NCBI GenBank assembly: GCA_021780285.1
Contig: JAJXZA010000135.1
Span: forward strand, 1-14,543
Length of the DNA stretch: 14,543 nucleotides
From: Planctomycetota bacterium
Lineage (GTDB): Bacteria; Planctomycetota; Phycisphaerae; WQYP01
Direction of reading: 5' to 3'
The position numbers and the translations under genes were made by a program. Within the stretch, counting starts at the first letter, position 1; every line of letters begins with the position of its first letter. A model generated the notes under the pieces. That model was given only the letters and a program-made list of their open reading frames with translations, made no database searches and was not told the DNA's origin. Shown piece by piece: positions 7,022 through 14,488 of this stretch.

Positions 7022-8238
7022 ACACCTCATTGAAAGCATCCGGCGGCGGCAGTGTTATCACGCAACAATCGTTGCGACCCGAGCCTGCGCCCGGACCTTA
7101 CGATGGCGGCTCGTCGCCGCGACCGGGGCGGCAGCGCAATCATCTGGTGCGGCGTTTGTTGGCCAATCAGATTGCATGGATTTTGCTCGTGGCGATGCTG
7201 CTGCTTTGCTCGGCGAGCATTGCGGCGCTGCGGGTGGTTTCAGTGCGAATGGCGCATGTTCAAGAATTGCACATTCTGGTTGGCCTGGTGGGCCTTTTTA
7301 TAGTGCTTGTGCCGAGCTACCGAAGTATTGGACGCTACAGCTATGTGTTTTATGCCGTCAGCCTGGCCCTGCTGGCTGGCGTGCTGTTTGCCCCGGCGAT
7401 TAAAGGCTCGCACCGATGGTTTGTGCTGGGATCCGGCGTGAATCTGCAGCCCAGCGAGCTGGCCAAAATTGCGTTTGTGATGGCGGTAGCGTGGTCGCTG
7501 CGGCGTCATCGCGACTGCCGCGAGTTGAGCCGATTACTCACGCCCTTTGTGCTGATGCTGCTGCCGATGGGCCTGATATTAAAAGAATCGGACCTGGGCA
7601 CGGCGCTGCTGTTTCCGATGGCGCTGTATTGCATGCTTATAGCGGCTGGGGCGCGTTTTCGGCATTTGCTGGCCATTGCGTTGATTGTGCTTTCGATTGC
7701 ACCGGGCTGCTACCCATTGCTTAAAAGCTATCAAAAGCAGCGCATCATAGCCATGCTGGTGCAGCGCAAACCGACCTATCATCAATTGCACGGCGACTTG
7801 TACCAGCAGCAGCAAAGCGAAATTGCCGAAGGTTCAGGCGGAGTGATGGGGCAGGGGCTGGCCGGCGCAAACCAGATTCGTCATGGCCTGCTGCCTGAAG
7901 CCGGCAACGACTTTGTGTTTGCTGTGGTGGCCACTCAATGGGGCTTTGCCGGGGGCGCCGGTGTGCTGCTGTTGTACGTGGTATTTTTCGGCGGCTGCAT
8001 GGAAACGGCCGGCTCCGCCCCCGACAGCTTTGCGCGCCTGCTGGTGGTTGGGCTTGCGAGCATGCTGATTCTGCAGGCGACCATCAACATCGCCATGACC
8101 ACCGGACTGATACCGGTGGTGGGCATCACTTTGCCATTTCTATCTTATGGCGGCAGTGCCATTGTTACGGACATGCTGGCCACCGGCTTGATTTTGAATG
8201 TGGCCCTGCGCCGCGAACGGCCTCTGGCGCCGCTGTAA
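7018..8238 (+). CDS. rodA: RodA, SEDS-family peptidoglycan glycosyltransferase
   Basis: This 406-aa SEDS protein polymerises lipid II into glycan strands in the inner membrane together with PBP2. It has about ten membrane segments after a 45-residue Gly/Pro-rich cytoplasmic extension. Signature blocks are W134-F-V-L-G, then L143-Q-P-S-E-L-A-K150, S191-D-L-G-T-A196, the catalytic-loop block L292-P-E-A-G-N-D298-F (the Asp thought to be essential in RodA), and G369-I-T-L-P-F-L-S-Y-G-G379. All are intact, so it should be functional. I place the start at TTG 7018, which overlaps the mrdA stop as TTGA and has GAAGGTGG (7003-7010) 7 nt upstream. A GTG at 6967 inside mrdA and a GTG at 7147 are alternatives. 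The overlap suggests translational coupling to mrdA. Confidence 0.93.
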   Translation: MNTSLKASGGGSVITQQSLRPEPAPGPYDGGSSPRPGRQRNHLVRRLLANQIAWILLVAMLLLCSASIAALRVVSVRMAHVQELHILVGLVGLFIVLVPSYRSIGRYSYVFYAVSLALLAGVLFAPAIKGSHRWFVLGSGVNLQPSELAKIAFVMAVAWSLRRHRDCRELSRLLTPFVLMLLPMGLILKESDLGTALLFPMALYCMLIAAGARFRHLLAIALIVLSIAPGCYPLLKSYQKQRIIAMLVQRKPTYHQLHGDLYQQQQSEIAEGSGGVMGQGLAGANQIRHGLLPEAGNDFVFAVVATQWGFAGGAGVLLLYVVFFGGCMETAGSAPDSFARLLVVGLASMLILQATINIAMTTGLIPVVGITLPFLSYGGSAIVTDMLATGLILNVALRRERPLAPL

Positions 8239-8243
8239 AGACT

Positions 8244-8262
8244 CTGCGCTCGGGCAGCGCGG
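8244..8262. terminator. Hairpin between the convergent rodA and HD-GYP genes
   Basis: CTGCGCT (8244-8250) pairs with AGCGCGG (8256-8262), giving 7 bp with one G-U pair and a 5-nt loop. It begins 5 nt after the rodA stop and lies downstream of both convergent genes. It lacks a U tract on either strand, so terminator function is only possible. Confidence 0.35.
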
Positions 8263-8345
8263 CCTGCGCGGCGCGAGACGAAATTCGAATGTTCAGAGCG
8301 CCGAGCGGCGACGATGATTACCGGCTGCTTTCAGGTGCGAGATGG

Positions 8346-9365
8346 TTATGTGATAACCGGCGGCTTTTCGCTAAAGCGTTCGCGTATGGCGATAAACGCA
8401 GCCTCGTTGGCTAAAAATGCGTTGACAATGTCGCGGTCAAACTGCGTGCCCGACGCGCTGACAATCATGGATTTGGCGATTTCATGTGAAAACGCGTCTT
8501 TGTATAAGCGCTTGGATGTCAATGCGTCGTAGACATCGGCCACGGCCACGATGCGGCCGCTTAATGGAATCTCGGTGCCGCGCATCTGCAGCGGGTAGCC
8601 GGTGCCGTCAAAGCGTTCATGGTGAGTGGCGGTTATTTCGCGTGCCATCCGGAGGAACTCGGCCCGCGGAAATTTCTTAAGAGCGATGTCAATGGTGTTG
8701 GCCCCAAGAATGGTGTGTGTTTTCATAAGGGCAAATTCGCGGTCATTTAATTTTCCGGGCTTCAGCAGCACATAATCCGGTATGGCGACTTTGCCGATGT
8801 CGTGCAGCGGACTTGTGAGGTAAATCCATCGGATAAAGTCGGCGGAAATAGTCGAACCGGCTGAGTCGCGGCCGGCGAGGTACTGCGCCAGAATGCGCGA
8901 ATAGCTTTGTACGCGTTCCAGGTGCATGCCGGTTTCGGGATCGCGCGACTCGGCAAGTTTGGCCATCGCAAAAATCGCCACGTTGCGGGTATCGAGCGAA
9001 AGCACGCGCTCGCCGGAACGCACCCGGGCCACGAGTTCATCCTGGTCGAATGGTTTGCTGATAAAGTCGTCGGCTCCGGCGCTTAACCCGCGCACGCGCT
9101 CCTGCGGGTCGTCGCGGTCGGTCAGGAGGATGATGTAGACGTAGCCCCACATTTCTTCGCGGCGAATGGTTTGGCATAACTCGAGGCCGCCGACTTTTCC
9201 CGGAAAGTTCCAGTCTGCGACCACCAGATGCGTGAGGCCCTGGCGAACAATTTCCAGCGCCTCGTCGCATGTGTCGCAGGCGATGATTTCATAACCGGCG
9301 GCGGTGAGTGTGTTTTTAATGATGGATAGCGTTACTGTATCGCTGTCTACCGTGACTACCCGCAT
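8346..9365 (-). CDS. Response regulator with HD-GYP output domain (predicted c-di-GMP phosphodiesterase)
   Basis: This 339-aa cytoplasmic protein joins an N-terminal receiver domain (about 1-118) to a C-terminal HD-GYP domain (about 130-335). In the receiver, D7, the phospho-acceptor D51, T82 and K104 of S-K-P are all present, so it should accept phosphate from a histidine kinase. In the output domain the metal and catalytic residues are intact: H148, H188-D189 (H-D-I-G-K), H217, H248-H249, and D-G-T-G-Y-P at 253-258, which contains the diagnostic GYP. These features predict hydrolysis of cyclic di-GMP and so effects on motility or biofilm. The cognate kinase is not nearby. The start ATG (9363-9365) is preceded by AGGGAAG on the coding strand. 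A 10-bp inverted repeat lies about 60-105 nt upstream. Confidence 0.93.
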   Translation of the reverse strand: MRVVTVDSDTVTLSIIKNTLTAAGYEIIACDTCDEALEIVRQGLTHLVVADWNFPGKVGGLELCQTIRREEMWGYVYIILLTDRDDPQERVRGLSAGADDFISKPFDQDELVARVRSGERVLSLDTRNVAIFAMAKLAESRDPETGMHLERVQSYSRILAQYLAGRDSAGSTISADFIRWIYLTSPLHDIGKVAIPDYVLLKPGKLNDREFALMKTHTILGANTIDIALKKFPRAEFLRMAREITATHHERFDGTGYPLQMRGTEIPLSGRIVAVADVYDALTSKRLYKDAFSHEIAKSMIVSASGTQFDRDIVNAFLANEAAFIAIRERFSEKPPVIT

Positions 9366-9425
9366 GCAAACTTCCCTGTAAACACCCCGGCAACCGGGCG
9401 ATGCTGGTTGCGAACAATGCCTGCT

Positions 9426-9470
9426 CTTTTATCGGCAGGCGGGTGCCATGCGCCGCAGTCCCGATAAAAG
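9426..9470. repeat. 10-bp perfect inverted repeat with 25-nt spacer
   Basis: CTTTTATCGG (9426-9435) is exactly complementary to CCGATAAAAG (9461-9470). Inside, GGCG (9438-9441) can pair with CGCC (9451-9454). It lies 61-105 nt upstream of the HD-GYP start codon, so it could be an operator pair or a leader hairpin. No U tract follows on either strand, so it is not a standard terminator. Confidence 0.55.
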
Positions 9471-9781
9471 CCGCCGCCACCCGCTATGGCCGCCGTAAAG
9501 CTGGCAATATTGTATACCGGGGGGGCAAATTTTGCCTTGAAAATGCTTTCGTGGAACCGCCGGGCCAGCGGCGCATCAAAAGAGGTTGGCATACGTGATG
9601 TTTATGGAGAATCAGTTGTGAAACGCCTTGTTGGCTACAGGGACGCCGTAACATAGTGCGTTGCAAGAGGATGGTAAGCGGCGCCAGTACCTGCATCAGA
9701 AAGGTATACGGTGCACGAGCCGGTATGGGCAGAACTGTTATTGCAACCCCGTTGGCATGCTGCCTTCGGCATGAGACAATT

Positions 9782-9795
9782 ACACATGTATGTGT
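9782..9795 (+). promoter_or_regulatory. 14-bp palindrome just before the ribosome binding site
   Basis: ACACAT-GT-ATGTGT is a perfect palindrome immediately before the GGAG (9798-9801) of the downstream gene. The loop is too small for an RNA hairpin, so if functional it is more likely a protein-binding site. It is only a structural observation. Confidence 0.3.
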
Positions 9796-9808
9796 CGGGA
9801 GCTGCTCT

Positions 9809-11281
9809 ATGGCGACGTGTTTCATCGGTGGCAAAAGGCGGCGGCTCCTGCTGAGTATGGTGCTTTGGGTGGGTTTGCTGGCGGCGGGGAACGCTCGGAC
9901 GCAGGCGCAAAGCCTGCCGCCCATTGTCATGACCGGGGCTGTTAGAGTCAGTGCACGCCAACAGGAACTGCAGCAGTGGATAAAGGATTTAGAGAGCCAG
10001 GATATTGCGGTCCGTCGCCGGGCCTTGGTTGGTTTGGCTCAAAATGGCAAGCTTGCACGAAAGGCATTAGTAAATGCCCTTAGCGGGCTTACCACGCCGC
10101 CTATGCGGCAGCACCTGCGTGCGGCTCTTTTGCAGGTCGCCAGACATAGCGCTGTAGGCACTCCACGCGTGACCCTGCAGATGTCCGATACAACCGTTAA
10201 GGAGGTGCTCAAGCGGCTATGTCAGCGGGTATATCCATACTCCCAGTTGCAACTAACGCTGTCCCAGCAGTTTTCGATGCCGCGTTTAACGATAAATGTC
10301 CACCGGGCTTCATTCTGGAAGGTGATCTGCCAAATAGCGAGAGAAAGCGGCGTAAGCCCGTCGGATAACCAGGATTATGACGCAACCGGACTGTGGGCGT
10401 TTTTGAGTATGGGTGGTGTCACCAAGAAAACGCCGGTATCAGTATGCGGACCTTTACTGCTTAGCATTTCCGATTTAGACGCACAGCAAACTATAGATTT
10501 CACCCGGGGCAAGGCGCAACATCCGCCAATGCTTCAGATTTGGTTCTACGGGTTTTGGTGTCCGGCCAAGAGCCGAATACTCGGCGCCGATCCCGCAGTC
10601 ATCCGGACCCTGGGCGTGGATGCCGTTAAGTCGTGGAATTTGCGCGGCGGTGGCAGGACGCCGCTGCTCGCACATGTGCAATCCAACGGGATCAGCAACA
10701 GCTACGCAGGATTTGGTATGTCTGCCGATGTTCCCTGGTCTTGGACTACGGGACGCAAAATTACAGATATGGCTGGCTACCTGCCGCTCCGTCTGGCCAT
10801 TGCGCCGCGCACGCGTGTTTTTACGCTGGGCGACAAGGTCACAACCCTCAAACTTGATGGACTTGAAATTCGCATCATGCCACAGCCGGCCAAGCCGGTG
10901 ATACAGCGGAGGAGTGATCATGTGATGACGGTTGATGTTTTTGAGCATGGATCGGAGGCGAGTGGTCCGATGGCAGCGCAGTTTCTGAGCTGCCTGCCGA
11001 CAACATCATTTGGCTACCTGGCAAACCTCGGCGGTGAGATGGGATTTTTAAGTGCCGATGGCAAGCGCGTGAATTGCATGCTGGGCGGTTCGGTTGGCGG
11101 TTCAGGGTGGCGGTATCGCGTGCATTTTAAAGCTGGTTTGCCGAAAAAGGTATGGATCACAACCTATCACGGATTTGTCCATGCCCGCGAGTTATTCAAG
11201 TTTAGCAATGTTCCGCTCCCGGCGGGGCAGCCGATGCGGCCAAGGCTGTGGAGGGCAAACCATTCGTTTCACCTGGCGTAA
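9809..11281 (+). CDS. Exported protein with HEAT-like and STN-like regions (tandem copy 1)
   Basis: This 490-aa protein starts with a clear Sec signal peptide: basic K-R-R-R at 9-12, a hydrophobic core at 13-26, and a probable cut after A-R-T-Q-A near 33. Residues about 54-112 are helical and HEAT-like (R-R-A-L-V-G-L-A at 70-77). Residues about 119-181 (V-T-L-Q-M-S-D at 121-127, then V-K-E-V-L) resemble the short N-terminal domain of secretins and TonB receptors. The rest is beta-rich, with a G-P-L-L-L-S-I block and a closing F-K-F-S-N-V-P-L-P. It appears to belong to planctomycete-style periplasmic or surface proteins of unknown role. ATG 9809 is chosen because GGAG (9798-9801) lies 7 nt upstream and the signal peptide begins there; an upstream start at 9656 would bury it. 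The last 25 codons overlap the frame of copy 2 and look less protein-like than that frame. Confidence 0.72.
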   Translation: MATCFIGGKRRRLLLSMVLWVGLLAAGNARTQAQSLPPIVMTGAVRVSARQQELQQWIKDLESQDIAVRRRALVGLAQNGKLARKALVNALSGLTTPPMRQHLRAALLQVARHSAVGTPRVTLQMSDTTVKEVLKRLCQRVYPYSQLQLTLSQQFSMPRLTINVHRASFWKVICQIARESGVSPSDNQDYDATGLWAFLSMGGVTKKTPVSVCGPLLLSISDLDAQQTIDFTRGKAQHPPMLQIWFYGFWCPAKSRILGADPAVIRTLGVDAVKSWNLRGGGRTPLLAHVQSNGISNSYAGFGMSADVPWSWTTGRKITDMAGYLPLRLAIAPRTRVFTLGDKVTTLKLDGLEIRIMPQPAKPVIQRRSDHVMTVDVFEHGSEASGPMAAQFLSCLPTTSFGYLANLGGEMGFLSADGKRVNCMLGGSVGGSGWRYRVHFKAGLPKKVWITTYHGFVHARELFKFSNVPLPAGQPMRPRLWRANHSFHLA

Positions 11282-12141
11282 GCATCCAACGAAGGGCGCT
11301 CTTGGGCGGACAAAATGCCCCGATTAACGCAAGCACGATTGACATGGCTGTGCTGAAACGTCATATCGCCCAACTCGCGGGAAACAGTCGCACCGCACAG
11401 GCCCAGGCGCAGCGTGCGATATTAATGCTTGGGCCGGAAGTTATTGCTCCGATTCGGAGGGCTATAAATGGTTCTACTTCGGCCCAGAAACGCAGGCTAT
11501 TGGTTCATATCTTGGCCTCTCTCGAAGAGCAACGGGCACAGCGCGGCCCGCTTGTGGATGTGTCCACGGGCGGTGCAAATCTTGCCGCAAGTTTAAAGAA
11601 TGTTTTCGACCAGGTGCAGGGAAAATGTTCTCTGAGTTCTTCGGTTATCCATGGGTGGCATCCGAAGAAGGCTGCCAAAACAAGAATGCAGTTTTGGCAA
11701 GCCGTTCGACTGATATGTTCCGGGTCTGGTGTTGGCCCCACAGCTGGCTGGGATGAATTTAATCCGAGTGACATTGTGACCTTCGGCCGTGCGAGTGTTC
11801 TTGGCCCGTATGTTCCGCGTGAGATGACTGGCAGTTGCCTATTGACTGTGCCGATAATTCGGCGTTCCGCCGATGAAGAGTTCGCCTCCGGTTCACGGAA
11901 CTACTCTAACGGCGTGCGGATAAAACTCCTGGCTTTGTGGGCGCCGCTGCGCGGGCAGGTAATTGAGCAAATGGGACGCTTGCGTGCGCATGTGAGCCTG
12001 TTAAGCCCGAGACAGGCCGTGCTGAAAAAGATCACCACTACAAGCCCAAGCGTATTTTGGCCGCAGGCGGGGCAAATGGTGTTTCCATTTCGACTTCCGC
12101 TCGGCCAATTGCCGACCCATGCGGCAAGTCTTAACCTTTAG
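11248..12141 (+). CDS. Tandem copy 2 of the HEAT/STN-like protein, N-terminal part, ended by an in-frame TAG
   Basis: This frame encodes about 297 aa paralogous to copy 1 in the same order. The helical region Q-R-A-I-L-M-L-G matches R-R-A-L-V-G-L-A. R-M-Q-F-W-Q-A-V-R-L-I-C matches R-A-S-F-W-K-V-I-C-Q-I-A. G-S-C-L-L-T-V-P-I-I matches G-P-L-L-L-S-I-S-D-L. It has no signal peptide and no Shine-Dalgarno site before either GTG 11248 or ATG 11344, so the start is unresolved. The frame is open back to 11206, inside copy 1, where the two frames overlap at 11206-11281. A single fused ancestral protein that has suffered a 1-nt shift is therefore possible. It stops at TAG 12139-12141, about 155 codons before the end that homology to copy 1 predicts, so it is probably non-functional as a separate protein or needs readthrough. 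Confidence 0.5.
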   Translation: MEGKPFVSPGVSIQRRALLGGQNAPINASTIDMAVLKRHIAQLAGNSRTAQAQAQRAILMLGPEVIAPIRRAINGSTSAQKRRLLVHILASLEEQRAQRGPLVDVSTGGANLAASLKNVFDQVQGKCSLSSSVIHGWHPKKAAKTRMQFWQAVRLICSGSGVGPTAGWDEFNPSDIVTFGRASVLGPYVPREMTGSCLLTVPIIRRSADEEFASGSRNYSNGVRIKLLALWAPLRGQVIEQMGRLRAHVSLLSPRQAVLKKITTTSPSVFWPQAGQMVFPFRLPLGQLPTHAASLNL

Positions 12142-12174
12142 GGCCATTTAAGTGTTTATATCGCCAACCTGCGC

Positions 12175-12609
12175 ATGGCGCGTGAGGCGAAGGGGCTCGA
12201 TCGCTTTGGCGCTGCGATCAACTTCCCCAGCATGCAATTTCACTTTGGAGTGCCCGTCAAGACAGTCAAGGGTTACCGTGTGATGATGCGGGTTATTTTA
12301 CCGACTATGTTTTACGGCGACGGGTCAAGGCGACATTTGCTCGCCTTTGGCGGTTTGGCGTTGCTGCATTATTTCAAGCAGCGCTGGGGTGACTCCGGCG
12401 AACTGGTGTTTCTATCAAAGGCGGGTCGTACTTTGAGCGTTGCCAACCAACTGAATCTTCAGTATGTGCCGCCCGGTAATTGGTCAAACCGCATTGCGGC
12501 TTTGGATGTAACCGGGGGTAAGCCGGTTGCGGTCAGAATTAAATGGTTCACGCGAACATTGCGGCTGAAAATACCATTTGCGTTCAGGGCGCTGCCAGTA
12601 CCGCGTTAA
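12175..12609 (+). CDS. Tandem copy 2, C-terminal part, in the same frame after the TAG
   Basis: This frame is identical in phase to the preceding one and stays open from 12142 to TAA 12607-12609. The codons straight after the TAG (G-H-L-S-V-Y-I-A) continue the alignment with copy 1 (Y-L-P-L-R-L-A-I-A), and the end (P-F-A-F-R-A-L-P-V-P) matches copy 1's L-F-K-F-S-N-V-P-L-P. With the stop counted as one residue, copy 2 from 11248 would be 453 aa, close to the roughly 457-aa mature copy 1. ATG 12175 is the first Met but has no ribosome binding site, and a separate protein starting mid-domain is unlikely. I read it as the 3' part of a stop-interrupted gene rather than an independent gene. Confidence 0.45.
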   Translation: MAREAKGLDRFGAAINFPSMQFHFGVPVKTVKGYRVMMRVILPTMFYGDGSRRHLLAFGGLALLHYFKQRWGDSGELVFLSKAGRTLSVANQLNLQYVPPGNWSNRIAALDVTGGKPVAVRIKWFTRTLRLKIPFAFRALPVPR

Positions 12610-12720
12610 GGTGCGCGATAACCTATGGCCGGTCGCGAACTTAGATAATAGCTATGTGGCGCATCGGCAAATTGAGGTTGCTTGTGCCTGTATGAGCGGC
12701 CTCTTGGGCATGCGGTTTGT

Positions 12721-14187
12721 TTACATGATGCCATCGCCGGATGAGACTGCCGCAGCTACGGCCTCCAACGCTACGTCATCTTCCGATTTGGTGACACGCT
12801 TGCTGGGCGGAGGCGGCGGTTCATGGCCGGCGGCAACTTCAACGGCCACGGTGCGCAGGCCTTCGAGAATATCGGTTGCTGAGCGATACAAAGGCGTTGA
12901 AACATCGGCCGGGCGGAGAACTTCTTCGGTCAGCCGTTTAATGTGGCGTGCTTCCAGAGTGCGGGCGTTGCAGCGCACCAGGCCTTTGAAGTCGGGGTTT
13001 CCGTGAGGCTTGTTCATCTGCACGGCCATATAGAAGATGTCCACGGCTTTGTCCACCTTATGGTGGCCGTCGGAAAGTACGCGCGAGGTAACCAGGCCGT
13101 TGTCTTTCATGTGGCCCAGCATGCGTTGAATCTGGCTGGTGCGCATCATCTCTTCAAAAAGGGTTGAAAGCAGAGAGTTGTCGGCAAAGGTTTCGCCGGC
13201 GCGCACCGCCGAGCCGAAGTCAATAAAACCAACACCCTTGTCGGTAATGACAAAGTTATCGAGGCGCAGGTCGAGGTGAATCACACCGATTTTATCGTGC
13301 ATGACGGAGAGCAGCTCGGCGGTTTGCAGGGCGAATTCAAGCTGCGAAAGCCCCTTGCCGCCGTTGCGCATCCAGTTCATGTACAGCGTGCGGACGAAGC
13401 CTTTGTTATCGCATTCCACACCCAGGCATTTTGGGACGCGGTTGGCGTACTCCTCGGGCAGATGCTGCTGCAGAATTTTGAGCATGGCCGCTTCGCGGGT
13501 TAAAAACACCGGGAATATTTTTTCGGTGAATTTCTGCGCGCGGCGACGGATATCGTCCATTGCGGCATCCGGAAATTTTTCGCGCAGGCGAGCCATGACG
13601 CGGTCGAGCGTGGGCACCCTCTTGACGACAACCCATTGGCCGCCCTGGCGCGTAAGCTGCACATGGTACGTGAAGCGATCGGACGATTGTCCCGGTCGAA
13701 TAAGGTCTATCTTGCGGGCCGCGAAGTAAAATGTCTTTTTGCCGATGGGCAGCGGCAGCCCCATGAGGCCGCCGCGCAGCATCTGAACGTCCATGTCGAG
13801 CACAAAGCCATCCCATCTTCGATAGCGCTGTGCCAAGGCTCGCAGGGCCTGCTCATCGTGGGAGGCGAAAAAGACGCGCCCGCCCCAGCGCAGGTTGCCA
13901 AAAACATCTTCGGGGGGCACCGTCGCCTCGGCCGGCAAAAAGAGCGAATAAACCAGACCGCGCTCTTCACCATCGCGGGCTTCGGGCAGGGCGTAACTAA
14001 ATTCGGGGTCTTTGGCGGTGCAGCGTTTATGCACTGTTTGCACCGCATCTGAATGCTGGGCCAGGGTTATCGCTTTTTGCAACGCATCGGAAGTTGTCGT
14101 CGGCGGCATGGCACACTCTTCACCAAAGAGGACATCGAACGATGCCCGCTCGGCCGACAAGTTTTCGCTGGCGATTTCATCGCTCAT
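12721..14187 (-). CDS. Divergent protein-kinase-fold protein
   Basis: From ATG 14185-14187 this is a 488-aa cytoplasmic protein. Residues about 1-165 match nothing I recognise. From about 165 it has a protein-kinase fold with the key residues in order: beta-3 lysine K189 in V-V-V-K, helix-C glutamate E232 in T-R-E-A-A, catalytic loop H304-L-D306-L-R-L-D-N311, and D323-F-G325. The loop has Arg where classical Ser/Thr kinases have Lys and lacks the P-E-N form, as in small-molecule, lipopolysaccharide or RIO-like kinases. No glycine-rich loop is obvious, though G-G-Q-W lies near it. A Pro-rich tail (five consecutive Pro) ends the protein. The substrate is unknown. Starts at 14253 and 14109 are alternatives; 14187 is preferred for a GGAAGG on the coding strand, although its 12-nt spacer is long. 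A hairpin (14284-14305) lies upstream. Confidence 0.78.
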   Translation of the reverse strand: MSDEIASENLSAERASFDVLFGEECAMPPTTTSDALQKAITLAQHSDAVQTVHKRCTAKDPEFSYALPEARDGEERGLVYSLFLPAEATVPPEDVFGNLRWGGRVFFASHDEQALRALAQRYRRWDGFVLDMDVQMLRGGLMGLPLPIGKKTFYFAARKIDLIRPGQSSDRFTYHVQLTRQGGQWVVVKRVPTLDRVMARLREKFPDAAMDDIRRRAQKFTEKIFPVFLTREAAMLKILQQHLPEEYANRVPKCLGVECDNKGFVRTLYMNWMRNGGKGLSQLEFALQTAELLSVMHDKIGVIHLDLRLDNFVITDKGVGFIDFGSAVRAGETFADNSLLSTLFEEMMRTSQIQRMLGHMKDNGLVTSRVLSDGHHKVDKAVDIFYMAVQMNKPHGNPDFKGLVRCNARTLEARHIKRLTEEVLRPADVSTPLYRSATDILEGLRTVAVEVAAGHEPPPPPSKRVTKSEDDVALEAVAAAVSSGDGIM

Positions 14188-14488
14188 GTCGTGTCGCGAC
14201 CTTCCATGTCTATGCGGGCAGGCGCCTTCCCCAATGGCTTGCCATAAATCCATCGGAGCAATGCGTGGCCGCGCATGAGGTTTTTCCGGCTGAACCGAGC
14301 CGGAACAGGGCAGTGCACATATTCACCACCCTTAGCCAGATTATCGCCTATGGTTATCTGACCTCCAAGAAAAATCAAACAACAATTTCTACAGCAAAGC
14401 GGGGTTACGCTGCGGACATTCGGCGGTATATACAGGGCCGCCCCCTCAATGACTTATGGGACTTGCTTGGGCACACCCGGTGTGTGCC
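14188..14488. other. Intergenic region upstream of the kinase gene
   Basis: No convincing gene is visible. The first part (14188-14253) could be coding if the kinase starts at its most upstream ATG. The region holds a hairpin at 14284-14305 and, at the right end, a 7-bp stem (GGCACAC at 14470-14476, GTGTGCC at 14482-14488) touching the start of the next possible gene. It should also hold the kinase promoter, which I could not place. Confidence 0.4.
14284..14305. promoter_or_regulatory. 8-bp hairpin in the presumed leader of the kinase gene
   Basis: TTCCGGCT (14284-14291) is perfectly complementary to AGCCGGAA (14298-14305) with a 6-nt loop. On the minus strand it lies 97-118 nt before the preferred kinase start, or 31-52 nt before the most upstream one. 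No U tract follows on either strand, so a leader structure or binding site is more likely than a terminator. Confidence 0.35.

Larger units (their letters stand above)
9366..9808. other. 443-nt divergent intergenic region
   Basis: This stretch separates the minus-strand HD-GYP gene from the plus-strand secreted-protein gene and should hold both promoters. It contains a 10-bp inverted repeat (9426-9470), a 7-G run (9519-9525) adjoining an odd palindrome (GGCAAA at 9524-9529, TTTGCC at 9531-9536), and a 14-bp palindrome (9782-9795). Open frames on both strands lack motifs. I could not identify a convincing promoter; TTGTTG (9628-9633) and CATAGT (9652-9657), 18 nt apart, is a poor match. Confidence 0.5.

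Noticed and set aside
9484..9961. Overlapping open frames on the minus strand in the divergent intergenic region
   Set aside because: They partly cover the signal peptide of copy 1, have odd composition, and show no recognisable domain.
10475..10948. 157-codon open frame on the minus strand inside copy 1
   Set aside because: Copy 1 has a signal peptide and a paralogue; the antisense frame has neither motif nor start signal.
12614..12637. CGCGA/TCGCG inverted repeat after copy 2 as a terminator
   Set aside because: A 5-bp stem with a 14-nt loop and no U tract is expected by chance in this GC-rich DNA.
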